Source of the DNA: Symbiodinium sp. CCMP2592
Lineage: Eukaryota > Sar > Dinophyceae > Suessiales > Symbiodiniaceae
Assembly: GCA_905221615.1 (NCBI GenBank)
Contig: CAJNDT010004968.1
Location: forward strand, 65,001 to 129,000
Direction of reading: 5' to 3'
Length of the DNA: 64,000 nucleotides
Shown here in pieces: positions 1 through 12,489 of this stretch; the first letter of the stretch is position 1, and each line of letters begins with the position of its first letter. The notes below the pieces were generated by a model. That model did not search any database and had not been told where the DNA came from. It worked only from the letters and a program-made list of their open reading frames with translations. Both the position numbers and the translations under genes were made by a program.

Positions 1-650
1 CGCCTCGGCAGGGGCGGGAGGAGGGATAACCCACAACAGTGGAACCACAAGACGGCGAACCACAGCGGCGGGGTGGGGAAGGATAATCCACACAGGGAAC
101 CAGCGGCGCCTTCCCTTCCCCTTTCTTCGAACACAAATGAGAATGTTGCGCACAATGATGTTGATGTGCTAGTCCCAGTGTGGCTGTTGGTGGTACCTTT
201 GCTCTTATGTTGCTCCGGGCTTCGGCACCGCATGTTCATTGCTTTATCTAGTTGAAAACCGTGCTTGGCTTGTGATGTTCTTGCGCAAACTGTATCGACC
301 GTTGTCATTCCAAGCCAAGTTTCGGTTGGGTTCGCTACAAGTAAGCTTGAGCACGTGTTTGAATGGTTTTCATTCGGGACTTTTGAGCAAGGGACCGGAG
401 GAGAGTGCGGATGGGGATCATGACCACCATCTTCGTCATCATCATCACCATTATATTCATCACCATCATTGGCTTTGGAGCTCAGGGCAGGTCGGAGTTC
501 AATAGACCTGTATCACATCCTACGGTCATGGACGGGGGCGCAGCCGACCGCAACCAAGGGGCAGGGGGGAACCCACACCACAGCGAACCACAGGGGGGGA
601 GGGGGGTATACCATGGGGTGGGGGGGGGAGGGGGGGCCTAGCAGCGCTGC
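1..650. repeat. G-rich low-complexity sequence
   Basis: Wording of the type 'accacagcg' followed by long G runs appears near the start and again at about 555-635, separated by a CAT/CAC-rich stretch at about 415-470. The short open frames here are histidine- or glycine-rich and low complexity, so no gene is called. Confidence 0.6.
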
Positions 651-654
651 ACCA

Positions 655-800
655 TATATGAGTATGTATGTGTATATCTACATAGGTATCAATATGTATA
701 CGTATGTCTTTAGATATATATGTTTACACAAACAGATAGACACATAGATAGTAATATAGATAAATAGTCAGATCGATAGACAGATAGATACACATGTTAC
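655..800. repeat. GATA/ATAC-type microsatellite
   Basis: Imperfect tetranucleotide wording (tatgtatgtg, atagatag, gatagaca) runs for about 145 bases. Confidence 0.75.
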
Positions 801-3800
801 TGTCCGGGCAGTGATACACTGAAGTCTCGGCTGGGGCCGAGAAGCCATTGCAGAGAATGTATTTTTCTCAGGAATCCCCAAGGACACACAGTATTGCATT
901 GAAGCGAAGCATCAAAACGAGCTGGCAAACTGAAAACCTTTCATAGACCGCAACGTGCGAAAAAGAAGCGAATCCCCCTTGACACTCGCCCTTCATAAGC
1001 GGGAGCACTGAGGGTTTCAAGAAGAGTTTTAAGTTTTAATATTAAACATTGTAGCAGTAGCAGTGGCAGCACTTGCACAACGTGAGCGCCCTAAGACATC
1101 CCACCCCGGAGGGAGGTGGAGGTGAACGTCTCCGACAACAAGAGCCTACTGCACACAAGAGCAGCTGCACCCCGAAAACGACGCACAAACAGCCGCTCGA
1201 GACACAGATAAGTGATGAAATGAAAACACATCGCATCAAAATCGGCAGCCGTGCCCCATGTAGACTGTCAATTTTGCAAAACAGGAGCAGGAGCAGGAGC
1301 AGCATTGGTGCAGCAGCAGCAGCAGGAGCAGGGGCACGGACAGGCAGCAGGAGCAGTAGCGGGGACAGCGGCAGGGCATGGAGGAGCCGCAGCCGCAGCA
1401 GTGCGTTCGCCCTTGTCGACGCGCATTCGCAACGACTTCCACAAGATGTTATGACTTAGACCAACCTCTAGTAAAAAGAAAGACAGACAGGCAGATACAT
1501 TCTTTTGCCTCCTGCATTGTTGATTAGATAGACAGGTAGATAGATGCGCAGATGGATGAATGTAAAATTATGTAAAGACAAAAACCGTACATACATGCAC
1601 GGCTTGGACAACAACATGGATAGATCCGCGCGTTGCAGCAAAGCCCATCCGACTGCAGATGCTGTGAGCCGCACGCTGAACCAAGTTCGAATCATAAACT
1701 ATCACAGTGCCGGCGGCCAAGAAACCTCATCTCTCTCAGAATGCGAAACTTCCATTCAGTGGAGCCGCGGCCGGCCAAACTGACACAGTGTGCAACTCCT
1801 TTGCGACGGAGGCGCGGGCAGCATATCCATCTCTAGTGCGGAGAGGAGGATGCGCATCCGAGTTTCTGGAGATCCCGCCTGTCTCGCTGTATGGTGAACA
1901 GTTAAACAGAACCGACTAATAAGGGTGGAGCTGCAGAAACTGTTGTGCTCGTCTGCCACGAAACGGTCGTGCTTCATTTCCGGGATGAAACCTATAACCG
2001 GGGATATCCTTGGCTCAAATCTTCTACGGCAGCACGTTGGAAGACAAATAATGGAGCTAGCATCCTGCAAGGTACTGTGCCAGCACCAAAATTTCAAATG
2101 CATCTCAGATTCACTGCCTGCAAAGCCACCAGCACCTTGAAAGAGGCAGATTTGGCCCGGGCGCAGCATGTGCTTTGCTGCTTTGCGCTATCCAGCCAGG
2201 GACACAAAACCGCCGGGGCACTGTGTAGCGGTTCGGCGTGCTGTTGTTGGGACCACTCCACAGGAACTCCTGTGCGGATCTTGTGCCGTCGGCTTTCTGC
2301 TACCCCACCATGAAATGACACGGTGCTATCCCGAGACATTCTCCGGCGTCCGTTTCATTCCACTCGGCAGCACACGAAAGGCATTGGATGGACAAGGAAA
2401 GCAGGTCACAGCCTCATCAAAGCTTGAAGGTACCAAGTTTGCATTCTGCACGACGCGACTCTTTGGAGCTCAGCTCTCAGCATGCACTCGGAGCAACAGC
2501 CGCCTGAGGCGAAGGGAATTCTATCTTGCTGTGGCTAAAAGCGGATGCTGGCATTAGTTGCAGCATGCCTTTATCACGTCCCACATGAGGGCTTGTGGGG
2601 CAGTGAACGGCAAGGACCTGTTGCCGTAAAAAGGTTCGGACAGGTAGCTATACAACCAGTCACAGCCAACGCATGCCCAAGTGGCTTCTCAAACGGGCCA
2701 CCATGCGGTGGTGCTAGTGTGTCCTTGCATGAGCAACTACTTCAATGATCTCTCAGAAAAGCCGACAGTCTCCAGCGACGAAATTTCAATACTCGATCTT
2801 CTTCCCTCAGAGGCCTAGTTCTGCAATGAGTTTCTGCGGCTAGCCTAAGGTCTCATGTTGACATCTTCATGTACCATGTGGCTTCGGGCATCTCATCTGA
2901 AATACATCGATGATCATAATGCATTAGCGCGGCTTCGCACGGCAGGTCTTGAGCAGCCTTCAGCAATGCGGACACCTCGCAGCAGCCGGAAGGTAGTACT
3001 CAGAAGTTCATCTCTTGCGAGCCGTCACTGTGCCGGCGGCATAGCCCTGGTCGAACCAGCCTGGCTGCACGTGGATGTAACCTTGATTGGGAGCAATTTG
3101 CAGCTGAAAGTTGACGTGTATTAGTCATATGCGTTCATAGATCTACGTATCATGAATATCCCATTGCTGAAGAACCAGTAATAAAAGCAGCGGTTCTATA
3201 GAGAAACAAGGCTCCACAACTGCTCAGTTCACTCGCCAACTGGGCAGTGGGTGACCACGCTGATCTCACACCGGCACAGTTTCGCCTGGCCTGCAAAGGT
3301 TCAGTCTTGCAAACGGGGCATCATCTGCATAGTTTTGCAGCTGCAAGAATCTGGAGTATCTAGACTCGGGAACCTCGCGGACATCAGATATCCTTCCGCG
3401 TGAAGATGTCGGGTACTCTTCCATCATGTGGAGAAGTGGTAGCGCTTGCTCCCTCCAGGGTTGCGCTGATCAGTGCGAATGACGTACACCCGCAAGCCCA
3501 CATGAAGTAAAACTGGCAGAAAGCCTCTCCAGCTCCAGGCCACCTCGCAAAACTCCACTGCAAAATGCTGCCAACAGTAGCTCGCAAGCGGGCCAGCCAT
3601 GCATGCGGAATTTATGTCGATGTTTACCATTCGTCTGTTGTTCGCCATCCTTCTGCCCCGCTGGGACATTTGTTTGAGACAATTTGCGGTGGTTCCTGAC
3701 CTTGTCGTACCCCTTCCCTGATTGCAGAACAATCAGAATGGTGCAGAATCGTCCCGGCTAGCATCCCGGCGGACTCTGAAGCACGTCGGCCAACGAGCCT

Positions 3801-3990
3801 CTATGAATTAGCTTGCATGTGGTGTCGATCCTTCAGGCGTCCTTGGATTGCTCTTACCTTCACGACCCCGACATCTCCTTCACTTGTTGGTTTTGAGCTT
3901 GTCGCGTGCTGTTGCGATGGCAGCGAATTGAATGACACTGCGCCCTCAACGAGGGATGCAGGGATCCCCCAAGTTTGGCGGGATGCGGCA
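800..3990. other. Gene-poor stretch
   Basis: I see no convincing gene. The longest minus-strand open frames (about 1756-2169 and 3424-3732, each 100-140 codons) show no recognisable domain, and I could not link them to neighbours by splice sites. The CAG-rich repeat at 1270-1395 is listed separately. Confidence 0.5.
1270..1395. repeat. CAG/GCAGGA imperfect repeat
   Basis: Tandem gcagga, gcagca and ggagca words. The open frames through it encode Ser/Arg-rich, Gln/Gly/Ala-rich or Cys/Leu-rich peptides in different frames, which is typical of a trinucleotide repeat rather than of a gene. Confidence 0.75.
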
Positions 3991-4049
3991 ACTTCCCTGA
4001 CCCACGGAATCGGCACCAAACAAATGAAGGACTCAGACTGCAATCACTG

Positions 4050-4113
4050 CGGAACGTCGTCAAAGCCAAGCAGCTTAAGCGACCATCCTTGTCGGCGTCG
4101 GCGAGTTCAAAAC
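4050..4113 (-). CDS. Degenerate EF-hand exon
   Basis: Minus-strand reading after an AG|G acceptor (exon first base about 4113) gives FELADADKDGRLS, which matches the first nine positions of a calcium-binding EF-hand loop (D-x-D-x-D-G). The usual Glu at loop position 12 is not present in this frame, so either the loop is degenerate or a donor lies just after RLS. The exon end is therefore uncertain. It lies about 600 bases downstream of a perfect EF-hand exon on the same strand, so both may belong to one calcium-binding protein. The joining exons were not found. EF-hand proteins sense or buffer calcium; no specific role can be given. Confidence 0.45.
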
Positions 4114-4691
4114 CTGGTAAATTAAGAAACATGAAGCGGAGCTGGGAAAAACTGGAAAGCCACCGACCATTGTCAATTTTCTGCCAGCGGGCGACCTGGC
4201 CTCGTCGCAAGGAGTCCACCCAGCCGTCAAGAAACAACTGCTCCGCGAGCAACTCTCGAACTGCCTTGCAACTTCGTGACGTGTCCGTCCAAAACTACGT
4301 TTGAAGCAGGGCTCCGCGACGGGAGTTCCAACATAAGCTGACATGTCTGTCCGGGTACTGGTTCCTGACCTAATCCTGAATGGCATTAGTACGGTGGTGC
4401 TGTGTACTCTGGAAGACGGATGTGTTATTACGTGGCTTTCTAGTGGAAGCTCTCTTTCAGGTAGAATGTCAAGGCATTGGGCCAGGGCTGCGGCAAGGGC
4501 ACTGTCATTGTCAGCATCTAGCCTGGCACAAGCGCGACACAGGTCGGTGAGACAGCTCGTCGGAAGTACCCGTTGTACACAGCTCTGTGGGGCCCCACTT
4601 GGAAAACTGCAAAGGAGCAGCGTCGGTTTGCTTGCCAGCCTTCAGGTCTCCGCGCAGCAAGCACCGCGGTCTGAGTGGACCCCCCTTACGA

Positions 4692-4763
4692 TCATGACGC
4701 CTGGACTTCAAACTCCTGAAGATTCAGCTTCCCATCTTTGTCACCGTCCCTGACAGCAACGGC
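4692..4763 (-). CDS. EF-hand exon (calcium-binding protein, partial)
   Basis: After an AG|GCC acceptor at 4763 the minus strand reads AVAVRDGDKDGKLNLQEFEV. DGDKDGKLNLQE (4713-4748) fits all coordinating positions of the canonical EF-hand loop (Asp 1, 3, 5; Gly 6; Leu 8; Glu 12). The frame stops 12 bases after the FEV codons, at 4692, so this is either the last exon or a donor lies within FEV. Upstream minus-strand frames at 4786-5079 may belong to the same gene but carry no recognisable motif. The EF-hand is clear; the identity of the whole protein is unknown. Confidence 0.6.
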   Translation of the reverse strand, partial: AVAVRDGDKDGKLNLQEFEVQAS

Positions 4764-4769
4764 CTGGGT

Positions 4770-7700
4770 GAGACATCTCGGCACTTCATCCGCGGGGGCA
4801 AGGGTCTGATCGCTGCCGGGTCTCTGCTCGGACCAAGGCCTCCAGTGCAGCCTTTGACAGACACGCCATGCCACAGCGCACGCACGGCAGACACGCAAGC
4901 TTCGCGTCTAAGCTGGCGACGGAAGATGACCTGAAGGCATCCAGCACTGCGCCACCTTTCCCGCACGGTGTGATGAAGCTGTATGGCTGTCTCAAAGAAG
5001 CCGGGCGTGCCACCGCTTGCCTGAATGAGGCAGTATGAGCCCTACCGCAGGTGAGTTGCTTCATCTTACTGGACGCCACCCTGGTGGACTGCCGAGGTGC
5101 GTCTATATGCTCCGAAAGATGGTCCTGACGAGTCTCGGAAATGTCTCAATACTTGAAACTGCACTAGAAGCTTCTTTTTCGCATCCTTGCCTGGAGTCCA
5201 AAGTTTCTAAGCTGGTGGAGGTAGCCAGTTTCACCCATGTCAAGCACCCCCAGCGATGCCAAAGCCCAGGTCACCAAAGCGGTCAGGCCTGTAGTTGATG
5301 CGCTCGGCATGGCATGTTTGAGCACGAGCCATGGGCCGTGGGAACTGCTGCGACTTCAGTCAAGATGCTTTCTGAGTGTGCGGACGCCGAGTGTGCCTGC
5401 ACCTCCTCGGAATACAGACATGACAGCACACACAAGCAGGCAGACGGAGACAGAGACAGAGACTTTGAATGAATCCATGCTCCATGTGCAGGATCAATAC
5501 CGGGCCTGGCGCCTATCATCTGGCCTAAACCGGGCCGGGGGGCTGTCATCTGGCCTAAAGCTCCTAAGAAGCCTCAATCTTCAGCTTCATCAAAGCGGCC
5601 AGTGCGAACCAACAAAAGTCGGGAGTGTTTCGGGCGGCCATGCAGGTACACACCATGACGTCTCCTAGTGACCTAGTGCATCACCAGAGTAAATGTGCGT
5701 CTTCGTTGGCAGCGATTCCGAATGTTTCGTCGCTGTCGCTGCTCCCTGCAAATTAGCCGGGTTCCCCACATACACACACAGACACTCACATACACACGCC
5801 TAACTAGTAACCATGGTCGCTGTTTGGCAGAGTGGCATCCCAGGAGATGCGGCAATCCGCGGCCTCACAGCATGAGAAATGTGACAGAACAAGTAAGTCG
5901 TTTCAGCAATCGCAGGCAGGTCGCCGCAGCCATGCTAGGTGAGACGGCAGGCAGCCACTGCAACGCAAGTCTTTGTCTCCGGAAGTCCTGGCCCAAGTCT
6001 GTCGTGGGGCACAGCAGTAGCTCGTCTATGCTTTTCCTCCACAGCAAACGGTGACCAAGAAAGAGCTGAAGACTGCTCTCGGAAGTCTGAAGCCTCATAC
6101 AGAGCAAGATCTTATTCGACTCCAAGCACAATCTGCACTCCTCGGGCTTCTCAGCCGGTAGCTAACTTCTGTGAATCGCCGGTTGCCTTCCAACCTGTGA
6201 AGCGCAAAGCCGCCTACTGCGCGTACCGTGCCTCAAGCAGAGCGGCCCAGCTTTTCTAACCAAGGGAGCTTAAGTGTGCTGGCTGGCCTACTTTCGAGTT
6301 CAGGGACGCAACTTCCAGCAGACCGCGCACGTTTGCTGAGACCTCACAGTCGATTCAATGACGTTGACGAAAAAAGCTCGCCCGAATGCAGTCTAGGGCG
6401 TTCGCATTCGCGAAATAGGAGTGGAATGCCTGCCGCGTACCACCAGCAGCAGCTTTTACAAGGCAAACAGCTCATCTGCCGGTGCCAGATTACAAGTGTG
6501 AATTTGTCGTACTTCGTATTTCGGCTCTGCTGATGCAGCTGCTTGGTGAACTCGTGTCTGTCTCAGTGTGAATGGCACAGGTAGGAGCCTGAGAGGCCTG
6601 CCGTCGCATTCGACATCTCTGTTCTGGACCGAGCGAACGAAGAACATCAGGCACAGTTGCCACTGCCTGACAACGTGATGTCCACATCTCCGCTTATGCT
6701 GCTTCCAGTAGACTCTGCCAGTTGGCTTGTGATGGCGGCAGGTTTCTCCAAGGCACCGATTCAGGCAGAATTACAGCCATCCTGAGCTGCTTTACTCGAC
6801 ACCTATAGGCGACGGCCTCCGATGACCGACTAAGAAGCCAGCTCTGACCAGTTCAAGATCTCCGAGAATGGTAGCAGCTTGTCATCCGCAAAGATCACTG
6901 GGATCGCACAGAATGACATGATCCTCCGCGAGCGTGAACTCATCTCTGAATGGACACTGGCACAATCTGAGCCAAGAACTCGTAGAGTCGCAATGAACAT
7001 GGACTATGGCCAGCAGGAGCAAGCGCAAATTCACTCTCCCGCATAAGCGCGGCATACCTGAGAAAACGTCAACCATGAGCAAGAGAACTTTGCTGTAGAG
7101 TCTGTAGTTGTGGAGTACTTGGTGCTGGTGCTGATGCTGCTGGCGGTGGCGGTGGCGTGGTGGTGGTCATCGGGAGGTAATGGCGCGGACGGCGGCGGTG
7201 GCTGAAGCAGCGGCTGCCTGCCTCCGCCTCCGCCCGCGCCTCATTCCCCTCCTCCTCCTCCTCCTCCTCCTCCTGTTGCAGTGCATTCGCACATGGTTGT
7301 CGTCATCGTCTGAAAGTTGTTGTCACGGTCGCTCGTGGTTGATGCTGTAGTTACAGGCTCCGACGTCATGTTCACGCGCGCCGCAAACACCTCTAGCGCA
7401 TCGGTGTTGACGCTGTTCGCCTTCATCGCCATCGGTATTTACAGTCGTTCGCGGACTCTGCATGATGAAAACGTCGCGCCTGCCACTGCCTTCTCGGAGT
7501 TTTTAAGGTCCATTTCTTGACTATCCTATTCGGCGAGCATCCATGTCGGAACCGTGATGACGGCCCAGCGCATGTCCAGCCAACTTTCTTATAATTTACT
7601 ACAACTTGTTAACCGGCTGACGTTCTATGCCCTAAAAGTTCCGTGCCTGCCATGTAACGTGCTCAGCCTGCCGCTGCATCCTTTTCCGGGCGCATGTGAA

Positions 7701-8780
7701 CAGCCCGTTGCAACGTGAACGGAATGCATCCGAGTGGCTGAGATTTGATCGGGTGACTGATGTCCCAGCGAGCATCGGTAGTGTTCAGAGCACTCTTCCT
7801 TGGCTTCGAACTGTCATGCCGTGCCCAACTCTAGCTTATTCGTCCTAGTCACTCGTCGACACTTGCTCACACTTCTATGCACTCCCGCGCTATCTGCTCC
7901 ACTCTTTCGGTCTGGATCATTTCTCGTCCAAGCACTTGCTACTCTTGCGATTTCCCCTGGGTTGCGATCAGGTCTCGATACATCAACCACATTGACCACC
8001 TTTATCCGCGTCAATTTCTGGATTTCTGGAACACATGAACAGAGCAGAAGGTGCGCGTAAATGCCCTGCTCGCTCTAACTAAGACACGCACAATCTCATC
8101 CCCGTCATGAAGTGCACGTAGCTTCTGCCTCACTGGCCGCGTTTGCGCTCCTGCGACTGCGCCGGCGTTAAGGCCAAACGGTAACGAGCACAAGCAGAGC
8201 ACAATACGAGCAAAAGCGAGGAAGCCACATGTACCTTCATACACACGTTCAAAAGCTTGACTGGCCCAAACGGTGTCCGTCCTTGAAAGGAAACGAGCCG
8301 TTTGCGAGGTGAGCAGCTGCAGTCTGTCAGCGGCGGTTGCTCGACTGTGACGGGCATCTCAGGCCATGAAATGTCAATGCCACTTCCTCGGCTCGATGGT
8401 GCTGGCGAAACGACAACGGGCCCAGGGCTTGTTACGACAAGGCTCTGTACCCATAGGGTCTTCCTTTCAACTGGCCCACTCCCGCTAATGTCACCGAATG
8501 GTGCGCATGCACCAGCTCTGACAAGGGATGGTAGCATAACCTCGGATGGAACTTGGCAGCAAACAATGCACATGCGAGAAAACCTCCGTGACACTGTGTA
8601 TGTCCATGTAGTCCTGCAATGTTCTTGCAAAATAGCAGCTGGTCGAAAACAATGTGCTGCTTCTCAGCAGTTCCCCAATATGTGGCCCAGCCGTTTCTAG
8701 GCCGAAGCAAGCATCCAGCTGAATCCAGCTCTCGAAGGCTACAGCGAAATTTCTGTTGAGGGCTGCGCCGGACATACGCT
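4770..8780. other. Gene-poor stretch
   Basis: Only short minus-strand open frames are seen (for example 5865-6131, 6456-6687 and 6882-7082). They could be isolated exons, but none has a domain I recognise or a splice partner I can show. The GGC/CTC repeat at 7120-7265 lies within it. Confidence 0.45.
7120..7265. repeat. GGT/GGC and CTC trinucleotide repeats
   Basis: Clustered ggtggcggtggcg words are followed by an uninterrupted run of cctcctcct at about 7245-7273. Confidence 0.75.
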
Positions 8781-8781
8781 T

Positions 8782-9508
8782 CTAGGCGAGCTTGGCGGCT
8801 TTCGCGGCAAGCTCGCGCATCGCCAAGCGTGCCCCAGCGAGCCTGCGGAAGATGCGGGCAAGGCCATGAACGAAGGCATCCAAACCTTCGTGGGAAGTAC
8901 ATGGCCTGCGTGACGTAGTTTGCAGCGCCGGGAACTGGAGCCGAATACCTCAAGGCAGCTCAGAGTAAACAGTCGCGAGATTACGAGACCTGGCCAGACG
9001 CAAAGCCAACTCTGAAAACAGCTTCGTGGCACTGGCCAAAGATAAGCACAGCTGACCTGAAGCTTGCGCAAGAGAATATGCAAGTTGTGCAACATCGCAA
9101 ACTGTGTCCGAGCGAGTTCAAACGGCCTTGCTCTGCACATGTTCGGACATATGGCGAGAATCAGTCTGAAAATGTCGACCCAAGCGAGTGCTGAATGACA
9201 CTGCTGCCCAAGTGCGTCAATGCCGAGAAAGAAAACCGACGCTTCTTCCGGTGATGTGGTGCGCCATGGGTGCGTCTGCAGCTCCTCGTATAGCTGGCCT
9301 GACTCACAGCCACCACCCCCCTGTCCCCCCCACAACATCCCCAACAAGCAACAGCCGCAGCAAGCTCGATGCCGAAAGGCTGCTGTACCAAATGCTCAAA
9401 AAACCGTCCCTTTCGAAATGGGGCGGATAAAGGAAGAAGCGAACCTAAGCAGATGCAAAACGACAGCAGTCTTGCATGGCGATCCATTTCCCTCTCGTGC
9501 AAGGTCAT
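8782..9508 (-). CDS. Exostosin/GT47-like glycosyltransferase, multi-exon
   Basis: Three minus-strand pieces read as one gene. First, at about 9508-9402, is a hydrophobic N-terminus (RLLSFCICLGSLLPLSAP) that would serve as a type II Golgi anchor; in-frame ATGs lie at 9517, 9508 and 9487. Second, after an AG|GCC acceptor at 9298, comes LYEELQTHPWRTTSPEEASV followed by FFLGID. This is the exostosin-type pattern in which a Tyr/Glu-rich segment precedes a 'RT.dPeeA..Ff' motif. Third, exon 8782-8905 (acceptor AG|GCC at 8905) reads GLDAFVHGLARIFRRLAGAR and ends in an Ala-rich tail with TAG at 8782-8784; its length fits a phase-1 exon exactly. GT47 enzymes transfer sugars in the Golgi. Most of the catalytic domain is not visible, so exons are missing or the gene is short. 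The family call is inference from one motif block. Confidence 0.45.
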
Positions 9509-9559
9509 GGACGGCATGGGGTCGTTGCAGCAAAGTCGCCGGAGATGCTGCAATTGCAG

Positions 9560-10250
9560 CTGGAATGCAGATCAGCAGAAAAGTCGCCTCAAACATGATT
9601 CGCAGCGAGCACTACACAATTATGACACAATTATGTGACGTGTTGAAGGAGATTGAAGGAGCCTGAACGCGATTCCGCATCTCATCCCGCTCCGACCAAG
9701 CTGGCAGGGGAGCATGCGACCTCCGTTTGGCGACCAGGATGCCAGTCCATGGCTATGACATACTGTCGCCCACGGCAGTAGTATGTAGCATGTAGTTGTT
9801 ATTAGGATGCGAAAGTCTCCAGATTGGGGCGAAGGGTAAGCAACCATACTTTTTCCGGCCCCGTGCAGTGATGTGCCTTTCCCAGATAGAAATTTAGCCT
9901 GCCTGCAACAGGTGCTGAGAAGGAGTCGGACGCACGAGTGCTGAGGCCCGTGTCGGCTTGCAAGCAGCGAGCAGCGAAGCACCCCAGCTCACACTCGCCA
10001 AAGATCGCTGGACCTCCTGCGAAACGCTGATATCTCTTTCTGCGCTTGCTACCGGTAGAAACGTCCCCGCTTTCAAAGCGATGGTCATGCATGCTCCTAG
10101 CACGATGAAAATGATACCAGCTTCGCCAGCATCAGATGTTGAAACAAGGTCATCCTATCCTAGAGTGAGTTTCCATCACGACACTGGGAGCAGTGATGCA
10201 GTGTCCAGCCATGGAATCCCATTTGGGATATCTATCCATAGCGGTGCTCA
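9560..10250. other. No gene recognised
   Basis: Overlapping minus-strand frames of up to 120 codons (9620-9982, 9802-10092) have no domain, and no start or splice site is favoured. Confidence 0.5.
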
Positions 10251-10253
10251 AGT

Positions 10254-11282
10254 CTACATGCTGCTCTTGGTTTCAACCGTGGCATGCTCGACTCCAGCTT
10301 GTTCTTGCACTTCTTGCACTTCAGTACCTTGGTCCGAAACGGCTTCTGCCGTGTGGGAACCAAGCTCTGTGGCTGCGTCTTTGCCTCGGCTCTCGTCCTT
10401 GTCTTCACGCTCTGCTGCCTCTGCTCTCAAATAATGTCCTTCACCGATGTCTGCCTCGAAGCTGTCGAATTGGGATATGAAAAGAACTGCAGTGCAATCC
10501 TTAACAAACTCCATGTCGTTGTCAGAACCCATTGTCACGAGCGGCAAGAGCAAAAATACAGTGGTGAAAAGGATATCATTCACGATCCACGACATCAGCA
10601 AGCGCATCTTGGGGTAGTGATAGTGTCGACGATAGTGTCCGCGATTACTGAAGAAATACGTCATCCAAAACGGCTTTAGCTCGCCTGAGTGGAACCCTTG
10701 GCTCATCACCCGCTGGACAGTAGCAACAACGGAGCCTGCTGCATACCGCACAAATTCTTGCTCTGTTGTTTCTTCCTCAGAAAAGGATTTAGAGGCTATC
10801 CACCGTAACAGCAAAACATAGAGCAACATCTGAAGCACAAACACACTTGCACACTTGAGGAATGTGCCGGCTTCGATGTCCGTGTACACACTGACGGGCT
10901 CTAGTGGTTCATCTGTCACACCGTGCCCGGCGCTCTCCTTCTTCACCCGAGCATAGGTCACAATAGTCATGGCAATCGACCGCACAATAGAATAGAAGAA
11001 CACTCCAATCATGGCACCAGTTGTCGTATATTGGACACAGCCATACACCAAGAGGAAGACACAGCTTCCTTCCCAAAGAAGCGCAGTGGTTCGAACAACT
11101 TCTTGATAGTATGCTGTGTCCTTGTGGACACCATCTGACGAGCCGCCGTTGAACCAAAATTCGGAGCATATCAATGCCGGTACAGCCACTGGAGCAACCC
11201 CAGCCATCACCAGACCAATTATGACCTCTGGTTCCTGGACCCACTCCTCGAAAGGGAAAGGAAGGAAATCTTCCATAGCCAT
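10254..11282 (-). CDS. Multi-pass membrane protein, unknown function, intronless
   Basis: This is a 342-codon uninterrupted frame from ATG at 11282 to a stop at 10254. A second in-frame ATG two codons later (MAMED) could also start it. Hydrophobic segments lie at roughly residues 20-45, 68-112 (probably two helices), 143-163, 232-254 and a weaker one near 265. The segment NDILFTTVFLLLPLVTMGSD is the most striking. A Glu/Asp/Lys-rich hydrophilic tail of about 65 residues follows and is probably cytosolic. I do not recognise the family. The gene lies 1.2 kb downstream of the channel gene on the same strand, whereas most neighbours are broken into short exons. The intact frame and strong membrane pattern make it a secure gene even without a name. 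It could be a transporter or channel subunit, but nothing in the sequence proves that. Confidence 0.8.
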   Translation of the reverse strand: MAMEDFLPFPFEEWVQEPEVIIGLVMAGVAPVAVPALICSEFWFNGGSSDGVHKDTAYYQEVVRTTALLWEGSCVFLLVYGCVQYTTTGAMIGVFFYSIVRSIAMTIVTYARVKKESAGHGVTDEPLEPVSVYTDIEAGTFLKCASVFVLQMLLYVLLLRWIASKSFSEEETTEQEFVRYAAGSVVATVQRVMSQGFHSGELKPFWMTYFFSNRGHYRRHYHYPKMRLLMSWIVNDILFTTVFLLLPLVTMGSDNDMEFVKDCTAVLFISQFDSFEADIGEGHYLRAEAAEREDKDESRGKDAATELGSHTAEAVSDQGTEVQEVQEQAGVEHATVETKSSM

Positions 11283-11289
11283 AGTCGGT

Positions 11290-12485
11290 GCGGCAGCAGT
11301 AGGCTGCCGACCGAAGGCAGGTAAGTTTTCCTTTAGCGGATTCTGCTGGCCGTGACGTGTAGCAGTGTAGCAGGTGCTGTGATCTTGTTTGTCCTTGTCT
11401 GGTCACACTGCGCTGTCCTTTTAAAAACTATCGTGCGAATCAGGCATTGGGCCGAAGGAGAACCGGATCAACAGAGAATTGACTGCTGTCTGTCAATCTC
11501 GCACCTGAGAACAAACAGGTGCTGTCCGCCGGCGTTGCAAATCTAAGGGAGAGATGTGGTTGCGTAGCGAAATTCTATGCGGGCATGGCGCGCGCTTCGT
11601 TCAAAATGAACAACATCCACATAAAACCTGTTTTAGACATCTTTTGGCCTGCGCGTTCAGAAGTGTTTGCCTAATTGCTGCCGGGGTGCCTAAGCCTGGG
11701 CCTACAGTAGGTACAGGCATGCTCGCGCATGCACGGCAGCAACACGGGAGCAGGAGATCAGGAGATGCAGCTTACCTGCATTGCCGCATGTTTTCGTTCC
11801 CAGAGCCACCTGCTCAAGGAGATTTTATTGCATAGTAGCCGCGCAAATCTCTACTAGTCTCTCTGGCCGTGCAGCGGCTTCGCACTTTCGGCATGGTGGG
11901 CGGTGGATTGACTAGACAACGGAGCGTTGGAAAAGGCGGCGAGAACACCCAACAAAGCAACGAGGATGACAACTGGGAAGATGTGGGCTCCGAGCACGGA
12001 GGAAAGCTTTCTTTTGCAAAGAAAACGCGTGCTTGGGGCGGCGCGAGACAGATCGTGCACTGCATCGACATACTAGTGAATCAAGAGTCCGGAGGTTTTG
12101 CCGAATCAATGGCCTGATGCAGTACCAAAGCCAAGGACAGCCTTGACGATCTGCCACATCGCTTGTCGTTTGTCGGCGTTGGTTTCTGATTCTCTCGAGG
12201 AAAATGCACACCTAGCATCTCCATGTGCTCAGGAGACCATTCGGGAGTAAGTTCGGGGCACTTGATTGCATACCGGGCGGCTTCCTAGCTTGCAAGTGGG
12301 CAGCATGCCCGAAGCAGGCTCGAACGGCCTGAATCCACACGAACTTGCACACTAAGCACACGATGTACGAAGTGCAAGCGGCAACAAAAGCAAAGCTGCA
12401 GCTCAGGTTGAGCTCGCCAAGTCGGGTAAGCGAACATCCTGTGAGCATTTCTTGGGTAACAAATGCAGCAACAGAGCTGCTCACG
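11290..12485. other. Intergenic, no firm gene
   Basis: A plus-strand frame at 11869-12117 (82 codons, no ATG until 11893) and several minus-strand frames overlap each other. None is favoured. This would hold the 3' region of the channel gene and the 5' region of the membrane-protein gene. Confidence 0.5.
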
Positions 12486-12489
12486 GCTT

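Noticed and set aside
2028..2037. TTGGCTCAA resembling the end of the dinoflagellate spliced leader
   Set aside because: Only nine bases match and there is no upstream match. Chance is likely, and no fuller spliced-leader remnant was seen on either strand.
11685..11715. GVPKPGPTVG as a possible second PGP (2A-like) motif
   Set aside because: It is on the plus strand in a frame with no other coding support.
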